This document shows, one piece after another, positions 52,568 to 60,660 of a stretch of DNA of 64,000 bases. The position numbers and the translations under genes are program-made. Each line of letters opens with the position of its first letter. Position 1 is the first letter of the stretch. Source of the DNA: CAIYQJ01 sp963717255 (GTDB lineage Bacteria > Chloroflexota > Limnocylindria > Limnocylindrales > CSP1-4); the NCBI GenBank assembly GCA_963717255.1, contig CAVQVT010000010.1:62001-126000 (forward strand), read 5' to 3'. Below the pieces are notes generated by a model that was not told the origin of the DNA, searched no databases, and saw only the letters and a list, made by a program, of their open reading frames with translations.

Positions 52568-52593
52568 GGATAGCAGCGTCCCGGGCGCTGGAT
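52568..52593. repeat. Further copy of the GGATA-CAGCG-CCCGGG palindrome
   Basis: GGATAGCAGCGTCCCGGG followed by CGCTGGAT is inverted relative to the two copies in the 50-bp tandem array about 130 bases upstream, and nearly matches 45019-45044. The rest of 52303-52767 contains no supported gene. Confidence 0.65.
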
Positions 52594-52767
52594 GATCGGT
52601 CCGGGCGACCGGATCGGCCGGCGGTGGATGCCGATCAGGGGACGGAGGCCCGTGTGCCCGGCCGGAGCCGCGAGCATCTGTGTCGGCGGTGCGGCCAAGG
52701 GGGCCGGGACGCCGGCAACCCGGAGACCCGCCCGGAGGCTCGCCCCGCCCGTGGCGCGGCCGCCGCG

Positions 52768-54189
52768 CTACACCTCGGGCGGGATCGGGTGTGGGGACAG
52801 GATCAAGTCGGCCGGGTCGTAGCGGCCCTTGACGCGCCGCAGCCTCTCCGCGGCCGGCGGCGCGAAGAACGCGGACGCGTCGCGCGACCGCTCCGAGAAG
52901 TTCGGGTAGGTCCGCTCGGCCTCCCATGGCGCGAGTGCCGACCGCACCGCGCCGGTCCGCTCCTCCTCGGTGAGGCGATTCTCCCCGTCGACGAAGTTGA
53001 GCGCCACGGCGGCGAAGCTCGCCTCGAGCGACGCGAGCGCGCCGTGATCGGGCCCGTCCGCGGCGAGCGCGCCGCCGAGGTGTCGCAGCTCGACGGACAT
53101 GAGCGGTGAGTCGGAGGCGGATCCGACCGCCTCGATGAGGGCGTCGATCGCGTCCGGCGGGAGGTCCCCGACGAGCCATCCGTCGAAGAACGCCGGCACG
53201 GGCTCGACCGGGTCCATGTGGAGCCCGTCGAGCATCGTCGGCTGCAGCATGTCGAAGGTGTCCATGGTCGGCCCCAGGTCCCGCATCGGGCGCAGCAGGT
53301 CGATGCCCTCCGGCTCCCCGGTCAGGCAGGCCGCCTCGACGGCGACGAACGACTGGTTCCGGAGCGTCGTCGGGATCCAGCGGCTGTCCGGGAGGGCCAG
53401 GATGCGGCCGACGGAGGTGACGGTCTCCGGCAGGCCGGCGGTCCACGCGCGCCAGGCCTGGAGGATCTCGGTCGCGTGCTCGTGCGGCCAGTAGAGGACG
53501 CCCGCGTAGAGCTCGGGTGCGGGGAACAGCTCCAGCTCCAGGGAGGTGACGACCGCGAAGCTCCCGCCGCCACCGCGGAGCGCCCAGAAGAGGTCCGGCT
53601 CGTTGTCCCCGTCGACACGCAGCATCCGACCGTCCGCGGTCACCACGTCGAGCGCCAGGACGCTGTTGCACGCGAGCCCGTCGCGCCGGCCGAGCCAGCC
53701 GAGCCCCCCGCCGAGGGTGTAGCCCGCGACGCCCACGTTGAGCGACGAGCCTGCCAGCCCCGCGAGGCCGTGGGCGGCCGCGGCGTGCTGCACCTGCCCC
53801 CACGTCGCCCCCGCGCCGACGCGCGCGCGCCGCCGGTCGGGATCGATCTCGACCGTGTTCATCCGCGCGAACTTCAGGAGCACGGTGTCCGCGACCGATC
53901 GCATCGGTCCCGCCCCGTGGCCGGTCCCCTGCGGCGCCACGCGCAGGCCGTGCTCGCGAGCGAACGCGACGACATCGACGATCTCGTCGGTCGTCTCGGG
54001 GAAGGCGACGAGCGCGGGGTGCTGGTCGGCCGCGAGGTTCCAGGCCTGGCGTGCGGCGTCCCAGCCGTGGTCTGTCGGCAGCACGATCCGGCCGTCGAGG
54101 CGCCCGCGGACCTCGGCGAGGTGACGCTCGCGCTGCCCGCTCACGGGCGCCTCGACCGCCTTGTGCAGGAAGAAGTCGGATTCGATCAT
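52768..54189 (-). CDS. FAD-binding oxidoreductase, berberine-bridge-enzyme type
   Basis: The 473-residue protein has a PCMH-type FAD domain (ALVAFPETTDEIVDVVAFAR, VAPQGTGHGAGP with the usual FAD-linking His, VGVAGYTLGGGLGWLGRRDG, LFWALRGGGGSFAVVTSLEL). It ends with a BBE-like segment (YPNFSERSRDAS, RLRRVKGRYDPADLI). The second, cysteinyl FAD link seems absent (GLAGLAGSS at that place). Family members oxidise sugars, alcohols or polyketides; the substrate is unknown. ATG at 54189 has AAGGAG upstream. Confidence 0.9.
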   Translation of the reverse strand: MIESDFFLHKAVEAPVSGQRERHLAEVRGRLDGRIVLPTDHGWDAARQAWNLAADQHPALVAFPETTDEIVDVVAFAREHGLRVAPQGTGHGAGPMRSVADTVLLKFARMNTVEIDPDRRRARVGAGATWGQVQHAAAAHGLAGLAGSSLNVGVAGYTLGGGLGWLGRRDGLACNSVLALDVVTADGRMLRVDGDNEPDLFWALRGGGGSFAVVTSLELELFPAPELYAGVLYWPHEHATEILQAWRAWTAGLPETVTSVGRILALPDSRWIPTTLRNQSFVAVEAACLTGEPEGIDLLRPMRDLGPTMDTFDMLQPTMLDGLHMDPVEPVPAFFDGWLVGDLPPDAIDALIEAVGSASDSPLMSVELRHLGGALAADGPDHGALASLEASFAAVALNFVDGENRLTEEERTGAVRSALAPWEAERTYPNFSERSRDASAFFAPPAAERLRRVKGRYDPADLILSPHPIPPEV

Positions 54190-54406
54190 CGGTCGCTCCT
54201 TGGCTCATCCGGTGCGCCGGGCAAGGGCGATCCGCAGTGCTCGGTCATTGATTCCCCCGTGTGCAGGCACGCGCGACTCCGCCGGCGTGCCCGGACGCGT
54301 CACTTCGACCGGAGGAGCGTCAGCGTAGGGGTCGCCGCTCGTGCTGTCGTCTGCAGAAAGGCATACGTGGAGGCGTCGGCAACCGGGCGTCGTGTCGCGA
54401 GGCCGC

Positions 54407-56788
54407 TCAGCCGTCTCGCCGCCGCACGGCCGTCGTCGCCAGGGACGTCGTCGCTGGTACCTCAACATCGGATGCACCGGCAGCGTCCGTCTCGCGGACC
54501 ACGCGGGTCGCGATCTGGACGCGCGACGTGAGCCCGAGCTTCCCGAGGATGCGCTCGACGTGGATCCGAGCCGTGCCCGGCGCGATCCCCAGTTCCGCGG
54601 CGATCCCGGCATTCGACAGTCCGGCCGCGACGAGCGCCGCGACCTCCTGCTCGCGTGGCGTGAGGGTGGTGGAGAGCGGCGCCTCCCGGAGCTCGGCCGG
54701 CGGGAGCTGCCGCGATGTCGCGAGCCCGATCGCGCTCTCGAACGAGAGGCTTCGACCCAGGGCCCACGAGGCGTCGAACGCCGCGGCGGGCATGAGCCGG
54801 CGGATCTTCTCCAGGGCTCCGGCGAGATCGCGGCGATCCGCTGCGCTCGTCGCCGCGCCGATCGCCTCGCGGAGCGCGCTCGCCGCGGCGATGAGCGTGG
54901 CCGCCCGCGTCGCATCTCGGCGTGCGAGCGCGAGCCGCGCCGCATCCTCGAGACACCCGATCACCTCCACCTGGGCGCCGAACCTGCCCAGCTCGCCGAG
55001 GGCCTCCTCCAGGAGCGTCCCGGCGCGCGCGAGGTCGCCCTGTCGGAGGGCGACGCCGCCGAGCTGCGCGAGGACGTAGCCGAGGTACCAGCTGGGCTCG
55101 GACGCGGCGAGCGCGCGGCGCGCCTCGTCGAGGAGCTCCTCCGCCTCGGCGAGCGACCCCTCGCGGAGCGCGATGCGGCCCATGTTCGCGTACCAGAACC
55201 CGAGCACATCGGCATCCACCGTCTCGTCCAGGAGCTCGCGCGCCCGCCGGTATGCCTCGCGTGCCTCCCCGTACTCGCCCCGCGAGGCCGCGATGTCACC
55301 CATGACCGCCAGCGCCGTTCGGAGGCCGCGGCGGTCGCCCGATGCCTCGCACGCCGGGATGGCCAGGTCGAGGCATCGTCTCGCGAGGTCGTGTTCCCCG
55401 AGCTGCTGCGCGCAGTCCGCGATCCCGACCTGGACGCGTGCGCGACGGGGATCCCGCTCGTCCGGGAGGAGGTCGAGCGCCATCTCCATCCAGTGGATCC
55501 CCGACCGGAGCAGGCCCCGGACGCGCCAGTACTCGAGGAGCGCCCCGATGAACCCGAGCACGACCGGGACGGTCCGCGTCCGCTCCGCCCAGCGCAGCGC
55601 GGCGATGCAGTTCGCGTGCTCGATGGTGATCCGGTCGAGGTCCTCCGGCTCGACGTGACCGTGCCCCGGGGCCCGCTGCGCCGCGAGCGCGAGCGCCCAT
55701 CCGGCGTGCGCGCGTGCGACGTCGTCGGCCTCGTCCGTTGCCGCCAGGCGCGCCGCCGCATAGTCCGCGACCGGGGCGAGGAACCGGAAGCGCGACGCGG
55801 GTCCGCGCGTCTCGTGCACGACGAGAGACTGCTCGACAAGTTCCCGGAGCGCCGGGCCGACTTCGGCGGGGCCACTGCCGTCGGCGCAGACCCGCTCGGC
55901 GCCTTCGAGGGTCCAGCCGCCGGCGAAGACCGACAGGCGCCGGAAGAGCGCCTGCTGGCTGGGATCGAGGAGACGATGGCTCCAGTCGAGCGTGGCCTTC
56001 ATGGTCCGCTGCCGCGCGGGGCTGCCGATCCTGCGCGTGCCGGGCAGGCCGCGCTCGCCCGCGAGGCGGTCCGCGATCTCCGCGGGCGTGAGGGTGGCGA
56101 CCTGCGACGCCGCGAGCTCGAGCGCGAGGGGGATCCCGGCGAGCCGGCGACAGATCTCGGCGACCGCGTCCGCGTTCATCTCGGTGAGGGCGAAGTCGGC
56201 GCTTGCCGCTCGCGCCCGTCGGACGAAGAGCTCAGCCGCCGGGATCCGTGCCAGGTCGGCCGCCATCGCGGGACCGTCGGCGGGTCCCTGCACGGGCGAG
56301 ACGTGGAAGACCGACTCGCCGCGCACCCGGAGCGGTGTCCGGCTCGTCGCCAGGATGCGCAGGTCCGCGCAGCGGTCGAGCAGCTCGTCCACGAGCGCCG
56401 CCACCGCGCCCGCGAGGTGCTCGCAATTGTCGATGCACAGGAGCGCCTGGCGCGGCGCGAGGAACTCGATCAGGACGGCGGCCGGCCCCCGCGCCTGGTC
56501 GAGCAGGCCCAGCGCTGCGCAGGCCGTCTCGACGACGTCGGCATCGTGCGCGACCGCCGCGAAGTCGATGAGCCACGCCCCGTCCGGCATCCTCTGGGCG
56601 GCCGACCGCGCGGTCTCCAGGGCGAGGCTCGTCTTCCCGACGCCACCGACGCCCGTGAGCGTCACGAGCCGGCCACCGCCGCCGAGGGCCAGGTCGAGCA
56701 CGGACCGGAGGTCGTCGTCCCGCCCGATCAGCGGTGTCCGGCGGGCGGGCAGGTTCGAGGCTGGCCTGCGCGCAGCCGGATCGGCCAA
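54407..56788 (-). CDS. LuxR-family regulator with NB-ARC-like ATPase and TPR
   Basis: The 793-residue protein has an ATPase (RTPLIGRDDDLRSVLDLALG, LVTLTGVGGVGKTSLALETA, ALLCIDNCEHLAGAVAALVD, ILATSRTPLRV, GIPLALELAASQV), as in bacterial ATP/TPR regulators. TPR-like helices and a C-terminal LuxR HTH follow (LTPREQEVAALVAAGLSNAG, IAAELGIAPGTARIHVERIL). The start seems to be TTG at 56788, five bases after GGAGG. Target genes are unknown; the berberine-bridge oxidase downstream is one candidate. This is the fourth giant signal ATPase in the window. Confidence 0.92.
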   Translation of the reverse strand: MADPAARRPASNLPARRTPLIGRDDDLRSVLDLALGGGGRLVTLTGVGGVGKTSLALETARSAAQRMPDGAWLIDFAAVAHDADVVETACAALGLLDQARGPAAVLIEFLAPRQALLCIDNCEHLAGAVAALVDELLDRCADLRILATSRTPLRVRGESVFHVSPVQGPADGPAMAADLARIPAAELFVRRARAASADFALTEMNADAVAEICRRLAGIPLALELAASQVATLTPAEIADRLAGERGLPGTRRIGSPARQRTMKATLDWSHRLLDPSQQALFRRLSVFAGGWTLEGAERVCADGSGPAEVGPALRELVEQSLVVHETRGPASRFRFLAPVADYAAARLAATDEADDVARAHAGWALALAAQRAPGHGHVEPEDLDRITIEHANCIAALRWAERTRTVPVVLGFIGALLEYWRVRGLLRSGIHWMEMALDLLPDERDPRRARVQVGIADCAQQLGEHDLARRCLDLAIPACEASGDRRGLRTALAVMGDIAASRGEYGEAREAYRRARELLDETVDADVLGFWYANMGRIALREGSLAEAEELLDEARRALAASEPSWYLGYVLAQLGGVALRQGDLARAGTLLEEALGELGRFGAQVEVIGCLEDAARLALARRDATRAATLIAAASALREAIGAATSAADRRDLAGALEKIRRLMPAAAFDASWALGRSLSFESAIGLATSRQLPPAELREAPLSTTLTPREQEVAALVAAGLSNAGIAAELGIAPGTARIHVERILGKLGLTSRVQIATRVVRETDAAGASDVEVPATTSLATTAVRRRDG

Positions 56789-56875
56789 CGGGTCCTCCGA
56801 TGGTGCTGGTCGAACGGTCGCCGGAAGGGGCCCCGACCTCTCGCGGACGTCGCCCTGAGTCTACTCCGCCGGCCT

Positions 56876-57541
56876 CTAGCCCTCGGCCCCGAGGTAGGCC
56901 AGCACCGCGAGGACGCGACGGTGGTCGCTCGCCGAATCGGGCAGGTCGAGCTTCCCGAAGATGCTGCTGATGTGCTTCTCGGCCGCGCCCTCGGTGATCG
57001 TGAGCTTGGCGGCGATGCCCGCGTTCGTCCGGCCCTCCGCCATGGCGTCGAGCACCTCGCGCTCCCGGGGGGTGAGCTCGGCGAGTCGGTCGTCCCGGCG
57101 ACGCCGGACCATCAGCTGGGCGACCACCTCGGGGTCGAGCGCGGTCCCCCCGGCGGCCACGCGGCGGAGCGCGTCGACGAACTCGCGGACGTCGGCGACC
57201 CGGTCCTTCAGCAGGTAGCCCACCCCTCCGGCCCCGTCGGCGAGCAGCTCGCTCGCGTACTGGCGCTCGACGTACTGGCTGAGCACCAGCACCGGCGTCC
57301 CGGGGACGAGCCTGCGCGCCTCGATCGCCGCCCGAAGGCCCTCGTCGCGCTGGGTGGGCGGCATCCGGACGTCCACGACCGACACGTCCGGGCGGTGCTC
57401 CACGACGGCCGCGACCAGCGACGGACCGTCGCCCACGCGGGCGACGACGACCCCGCCGGTCTCCTCGACGAGCCGGGCGAGGCCCTCGCGCAGGAGGACG
57501 GAGTCCTCGGCGATGACGACGCGGAGCGGTGCCTCAGTCAT
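56876..57541 (-). CDS. NarL/FixJ-type response regulator
   Basis: The 221-residue product has a receiver domain (LRVVIAEDSVLLREGLARLV; phospho-Asp in VSVVDVRMPPTQRDEG; conserved Lys in GVGYLLKDRVADV). A LuxR-type HTH follows (LAELTPREREVLDAMAEGRT, NAGIAAKLTITEGAAEKHIS). ATG at 57541 starts it. No histidine kinase is adjacent, but a HisKA_3 kinase at 60661-62352 is of the matching class. The intervening genes are a toxin-antitoxin pair and a membrane protein. Confidence 0.94.
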   Translation of the reverse strand: MTEAPLRVVIAEDSVLLREGLARLVEETGGVVVARVGDGPSLVAAVVEHRPDVSVVDVRMPPTQRDEGLRAAIEARRLVPGTPVLVLSQYVERQYASELLADGAGGVGYLLKDRVADVREFVDALRRVAAGGTALDPEVVAQLMVRRRRDDRLAELTPREREVLDAMAEGRTNAGIAAKLTITEGAAEKHISSIFGKLDLPDSASDHRRVLAVLAYLGAEG

Positions 57542-57633
57542 GCGTCGATGATGCACCCGTCGCGGGGCCCGGGGGAGGGGCGCGGCCGCGCCGCCGGCCG
57601 ATCCCGGCGCGCCGCTTCCGGCCGTGGCCCTGC

Positions 57634-58164
57634 TCAGGCGAGCCGGCGCACCCGCCCGAGCAGGTCGACCCTGGGCCTTCCGGCCGCGCACGCGCACCAG
57701 CCGACGAGGTCGGGCCGCCGCCCGAACAGGACGAAGACCCGCTCGCGCCTGGGTGCGGCCGGCCGCAGGCCGCCGTCGGTGCGGAAGCCCGACGGCGTCC
57801 GGGGGAGCAGGGCCGCGGACGGCGCCACCAGCCCCACCGCTCCCGCCCGCCGCCGGATCCGCTGCGCGGCCGCCCGGCACGCGGGGTAGGTGTCGAGCCC
57901 GCCGGTCATGGTCCCGACCTGCAGGAGGGGGGTGACGGCCGGCGGCTCGGGGAGGTCGACCGCCCAGAGCGCTCGCTCGACGCCCTCGAGGTCGGCCGGG
58001 TCGGTGATCTCCTCGTGCCGAAGGAACTCGGCCCAGGCGCCGTCCGGTGTCTCGCTCACGTAACCGACCGGTCCCTCGCCGGGCCCGTGCCACCGCGCAG
58101 GTGGCTGCCCGTCCAATTCCCACAGGAACGGGTAGCGCGCGTCCGCGTGCCGGAAGACGATCAC
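57634..58164 (-). CDS. RES-domain toxin
   Basis: The 176-residue protein has the RES pattern: VFRHADARYPFLWELDG, ARWHGPGEGPVGYVSETPDG with AWAEFLRHEEI (Arg, Tyr, Glu of the NAD-handling pocket), WAVDLPEPP, and a C-terminal FVLFGRRPDLVGWC. RES toxins (MbcT, ParT) consume or transfer NAD+. GTG at 58164 overlaps the upstream antitoxin stop as GTGA. Compared with family members it is of usual length. Confidence 0.85.
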   Translation of the reverse strand: MIVFRHADARYPFLWELDGQPPARWHGPGEGPVGYVSETPDGAWAEFLRHEEITDPADLEGVERALWAVDLPEPPAVTPLLQVGTMTGGLDTYPACRAAAQRIRRRAGAVGLVAPSAALLPRTPSGFRTDGGLRPAAPRRERVFVLFGRRPDLVGWCACAAGRPRVDLLGRVRRLA

Positions 58165-58919
58165 CGGACGGCGCCGGCCGCGCCACGTGCCCGTGATGCG
58201 GTCGCCCCCCGTGCCACGCTCGTCCCCCGTGCGACGCTCGCCCCGTGTGCCGCGTCGCCCCCGGCCACGGCCGGCGCCCCGGCTGCGGCGAGCGAGATGG
58301 CGCCGTCGCCGGCCAGGGCTGCGGCCAGACCGGCGACCGCGACGGCTTCGGGCCCGTCCGGACTCCATTCCGCCCCCAGCGCGGCCCTCGGCGCCCGCCC
58401 GCCGAGCGGTTCGCGAGGGCGCTCCCACCAGCGCCGGAGGCCGAACTCGTTGTACGACCCGGCCAGGTCCGACGTGACGAGCGCGACGAAGTGGATGCGC
58501 GCCGCGACCGCGTCCGGCACGGCCCGCGTCCCCGCCGCGTAGCGCCGGAGGCTGGCGACCGAGGTGCCGGTGAGCGACGCCAGCCCGTCGTGGTCGTACA
58601 CGCGCAGCAGCTCGTGGATCTCGCGGTCCGGCATGGGAGAGTCCACCAGCGCGCCGTCGAGCCGCCCGATGAGGGTCGCCAGCCCGGCCGGCACTCGATC
58701 GCCCCCCTGCAGCAGCGCGACGGCGGCGTCCTGCCCGACGCCGGCTGTCGATGCCTCCCGGGCGATGGCCCGGACGAGGTCGACGTCCAGCCGCTCGATG
58801 GGGTCCCGACCCGACAGCAGGCCCATGCCCACGGCGCGCCGGACGAGCCCCATCGACGCGGCCACCAGGCCGGGCCGGTCGAGACGGGCGTCGACGGACG
58901 TGATTCGGACTGCAGTCAT
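58161..58919 (-). CDS. Xre/MbcA/ParS-type antitoxin with long C-terminal extension
   Basis: The 252-residue product has a helical N-terminal part and a middle HTH-like segment (LLRVYDHDGLASLTGTSVAS, LRRYAAGTRAVPDAVAARIH). The ParS/MbcA signature comes late: LAGSYNEFGLRRWWERPREP, LGGRAPRAALGAEWSPDG. That motif normally lies near the C-terminus, where it blocks the RES active site. Here a 50-residue Ala/Gly/Arg repeat tail follows (AARG, SVARGTSVARG), which is unusual. ATG at 58919. It is translationally coupled to the RES toxin. Confidence 0.85.
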   Translation of the reverse strand: MTAVRITSVDARLDRPGLVAASMGLVRRAVGMGLLSGRDPIERLDVDLVRAIAREASTAGVGQDAAVALLQGGDRVPAGLATLIGRLDGALVDSPMPDREIHELLRVYDHDGLASLTGTSVASLRRYAAGTRAVPDAVAARIHFVALVTSDLAGSYNEFGLRRWWERPREPLGGRAPRAALGAEWSPDGPEAVAVAGLAAALAGDGAISLAAAGAPAVAGGDAAHGASVARGTSVARGATASRARGAAGAVR

Positions 58920-59191
58920 GGTCCGTAGTGTATCCGTTCGGGATCCGCGACGGACCGTCCCGCAGGCTGCGTCCGCGTGACGGACACGCCGCCGCTGGCC
59001 CGGCACGGCCCCGGGCGGCCCGCAGGCTCGCCGCGCATCACCCCGGGGACTGTGGGCGCCGCTCCCGGCCACCGTCGCGAATGCCTCCACGCTCGCGTAT
59101 AGGCCGGCCCGTCGCCGGAACCGGTTGCCCGGTGATGCGCGGCGACGATGTCGGGATCCGCAGTCCCCCGGGTGACATGCGGCGCATGGCG

Positions 59192-59229
59192 CCCGTCCCG
59201 CGCGGCCCCGCCCGTCCCGCGCGGCCCCG
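59192..59229. repeat. 19-bp perfect tandem duplication
   Basis: CCCGTCCCGCGCGGCCCCG occurs twice in tandem (59192-59210, 59211-59229), followed by two copies of CGACCCGGGCGGC. The imperfect palindrome GGGGTAGGGGAATCCCCACC lies further on at 59280. These sit in the 532-base divergent interval between the Xre antitoxin and the bactofilin-like gene, where no gene is supported. Confidence 0.6.
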
Positions 59230-59451
59230 CGCGACCCGGGCGGCCCGCCGCGACCCGGGCGGCTGCCAGCCACCCCCGAGGGGTAGGGGAATCCCCACCC
59301 CCAGGACGCCGGGTGCCCGGCTGGGCGCCGGAGGGGCGCGAGGATAGCGTCATCGGTGTCATCGACCTTCACGTCCGGGGCGGGCAGACGGCCCGCCGCC
59401 CAGCCGACGCGAAGCACGCGGCCAGGGGCCGCGCTCGGAAAGGGGACTCCG

Positions 59452-60621
59452 GTGAGACGCCTCCTCACCTCTCTCGTCGCTCTCGTCCTCCTCCTCACTG
59501 TCGCCGCGCCGGCGGTCCTCGCTGCAGAGCCGTTCGCGGACTCTGGCCGCGCCGTCATCTCGCTCGACGGTCCGGTGGACGTCCCGGCCGGTCAGCATCT
59601 CGATGCCCTCGTCGTCGCCAACGGCGATGCGCGCATCGCCGGCGACGTCCGTCACGTCCTCCTCATGAACGGGACCGCGACCGCGTCCGGCGCGACGATC
59701 GGGTCGCTGCTCGTCATGAACGGGACCGCCTTCCTGCAGGACGGCACGACCGTCACGGGCGACGTGAGCACGCTCAACGGCACGATCTCGGCCGCCCCCG
59801 GCACCACCGTGGTCGAGCCGGTGCGCGACCTGCGCGGCGAGCTCGCGGCCCTGTCGATCGCGCTGATCCCGCTCTTCCTCATCTTCATGCTCGGCGCCGC
59901 CCTGCTCGTCGTGGTCATCGCGCTCTTCCTCGCGGCGATCGCCGGCCGGCAGGTCCGCTCGGTCGAGTCGCTCATCAGCCGCGAGCCCGGCCCGGTGCTC
60001 CTCGCGGGCATCGTCGGCGCGTTCGTCCTGCCGTTCGTCGCGTTCCTCCTCATGGTCACGGTCATCGGCGCGCCCCTTGGCCTGGCGCTCCTCTTCATCG
60101 TCCTGCCCGTGATGGCGTTCCTCGGCTGGCTCGTCGCCGCCATCTGGCTCGGTGACTGGATCGTCGAGCGGCTCCGCGGGGCCCGCGAGCCCCAGCGCCC
60201 GTACCTCGCGGCGGCCGTCGGCGTGGTCGTCCTCGCGTTCGCCGGGATGATCCCGTTCGTCTCGATGATCGCCACGGTCTTCGGGTTCGGCGCGGTGCTC
60301 CTGGCCACGTGGCGCGTCCTGCGCGGCGGGTCCGCGACGGCTGGCGCGCCCGGCACGACCCCGCCCGCACCGGGCGGGCCGGCCGGATACCGCGAGCCGT
60401 CCTCGCTCCCCGGCGGCCCCGGGGCCCCCGTCCCGGCGGGCCCGGCCTCGTGGCAGCCGGCGGCGCCCGTCGCCGATGCGACGACCGTGGCCGCCTGGTC
60501 GGCCGCCGTGCCCGCGGATCCGCCCCGGGATCCGGCCGCGACCTCCGTGGCCCAGGAGCCCGTCGCCGGATGGCCGGCGGCGCCCGCAGCCCCCTCCGAC
60601 CCCTCGCCGTCCGCGGCGTGA
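59452..60621 (+). CDS. Bactofilin-like/polymer-forming membrane protein
   Basis: GTG at 59452 follows AAGGGGA and starts a signal peptide (VRRLLTSLVALVLLLTVAAP). The 389-residue product then has a short beta-helix-like segment (HLDALVVANGDARIAGDVRH, VLLMNGTATASGATIGSLLV, STLNGTISAAPG) as in bactofilin-type cell-surface proteins. Four to five helices follow (LSIALIPLFLIFMLGAALLV, LLAGIVGAFVLPFVAFLLMV, LGLALLFIVLPVMAFLGWLV), then a Pro/Ala-rich tail. It lies 39 bases upstream of a histidine kinase and may be sensed or controlled by it. Confidence 0.78.
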   Translation: MRRLLTSLVALVLLLTVAAPAVLAAEPFADSGRAVISLDGPVDVPAGQHLDALVVANGDARIAGDVRHVLLMNGTATASGATIGSLLVMNGTAFLQDGTTVTGDVSTLNGTISAAPGTTVVEPVRDLRGELAALSIALIPLFLIFMLGAALLVVVIALFLAAIAGRQVRSVESLISREPGPVLLAGIVGAFVLPFVAFLLMVTVIGAPLGLALLFIVLPVMAFLGWLVAAIWLGDWIVERLRGAREPQRPYLAAAVGVVVLAFAGMIPFVSMIATVFGFGAVLLATWRVLRGGSATAGAPGTTPPAPGGPAGYREPSSLPGGPGAPVPAGPASWQPAAPVADATTVAAWSAAVPADPPRDPAATSVAQEPVAGWPAAPAAPSDPSPSAA

Positions 60622-60660
60622 CGTCGAACCGTGCCCGGTCCGGGTGGTAGGGTCGATCCG

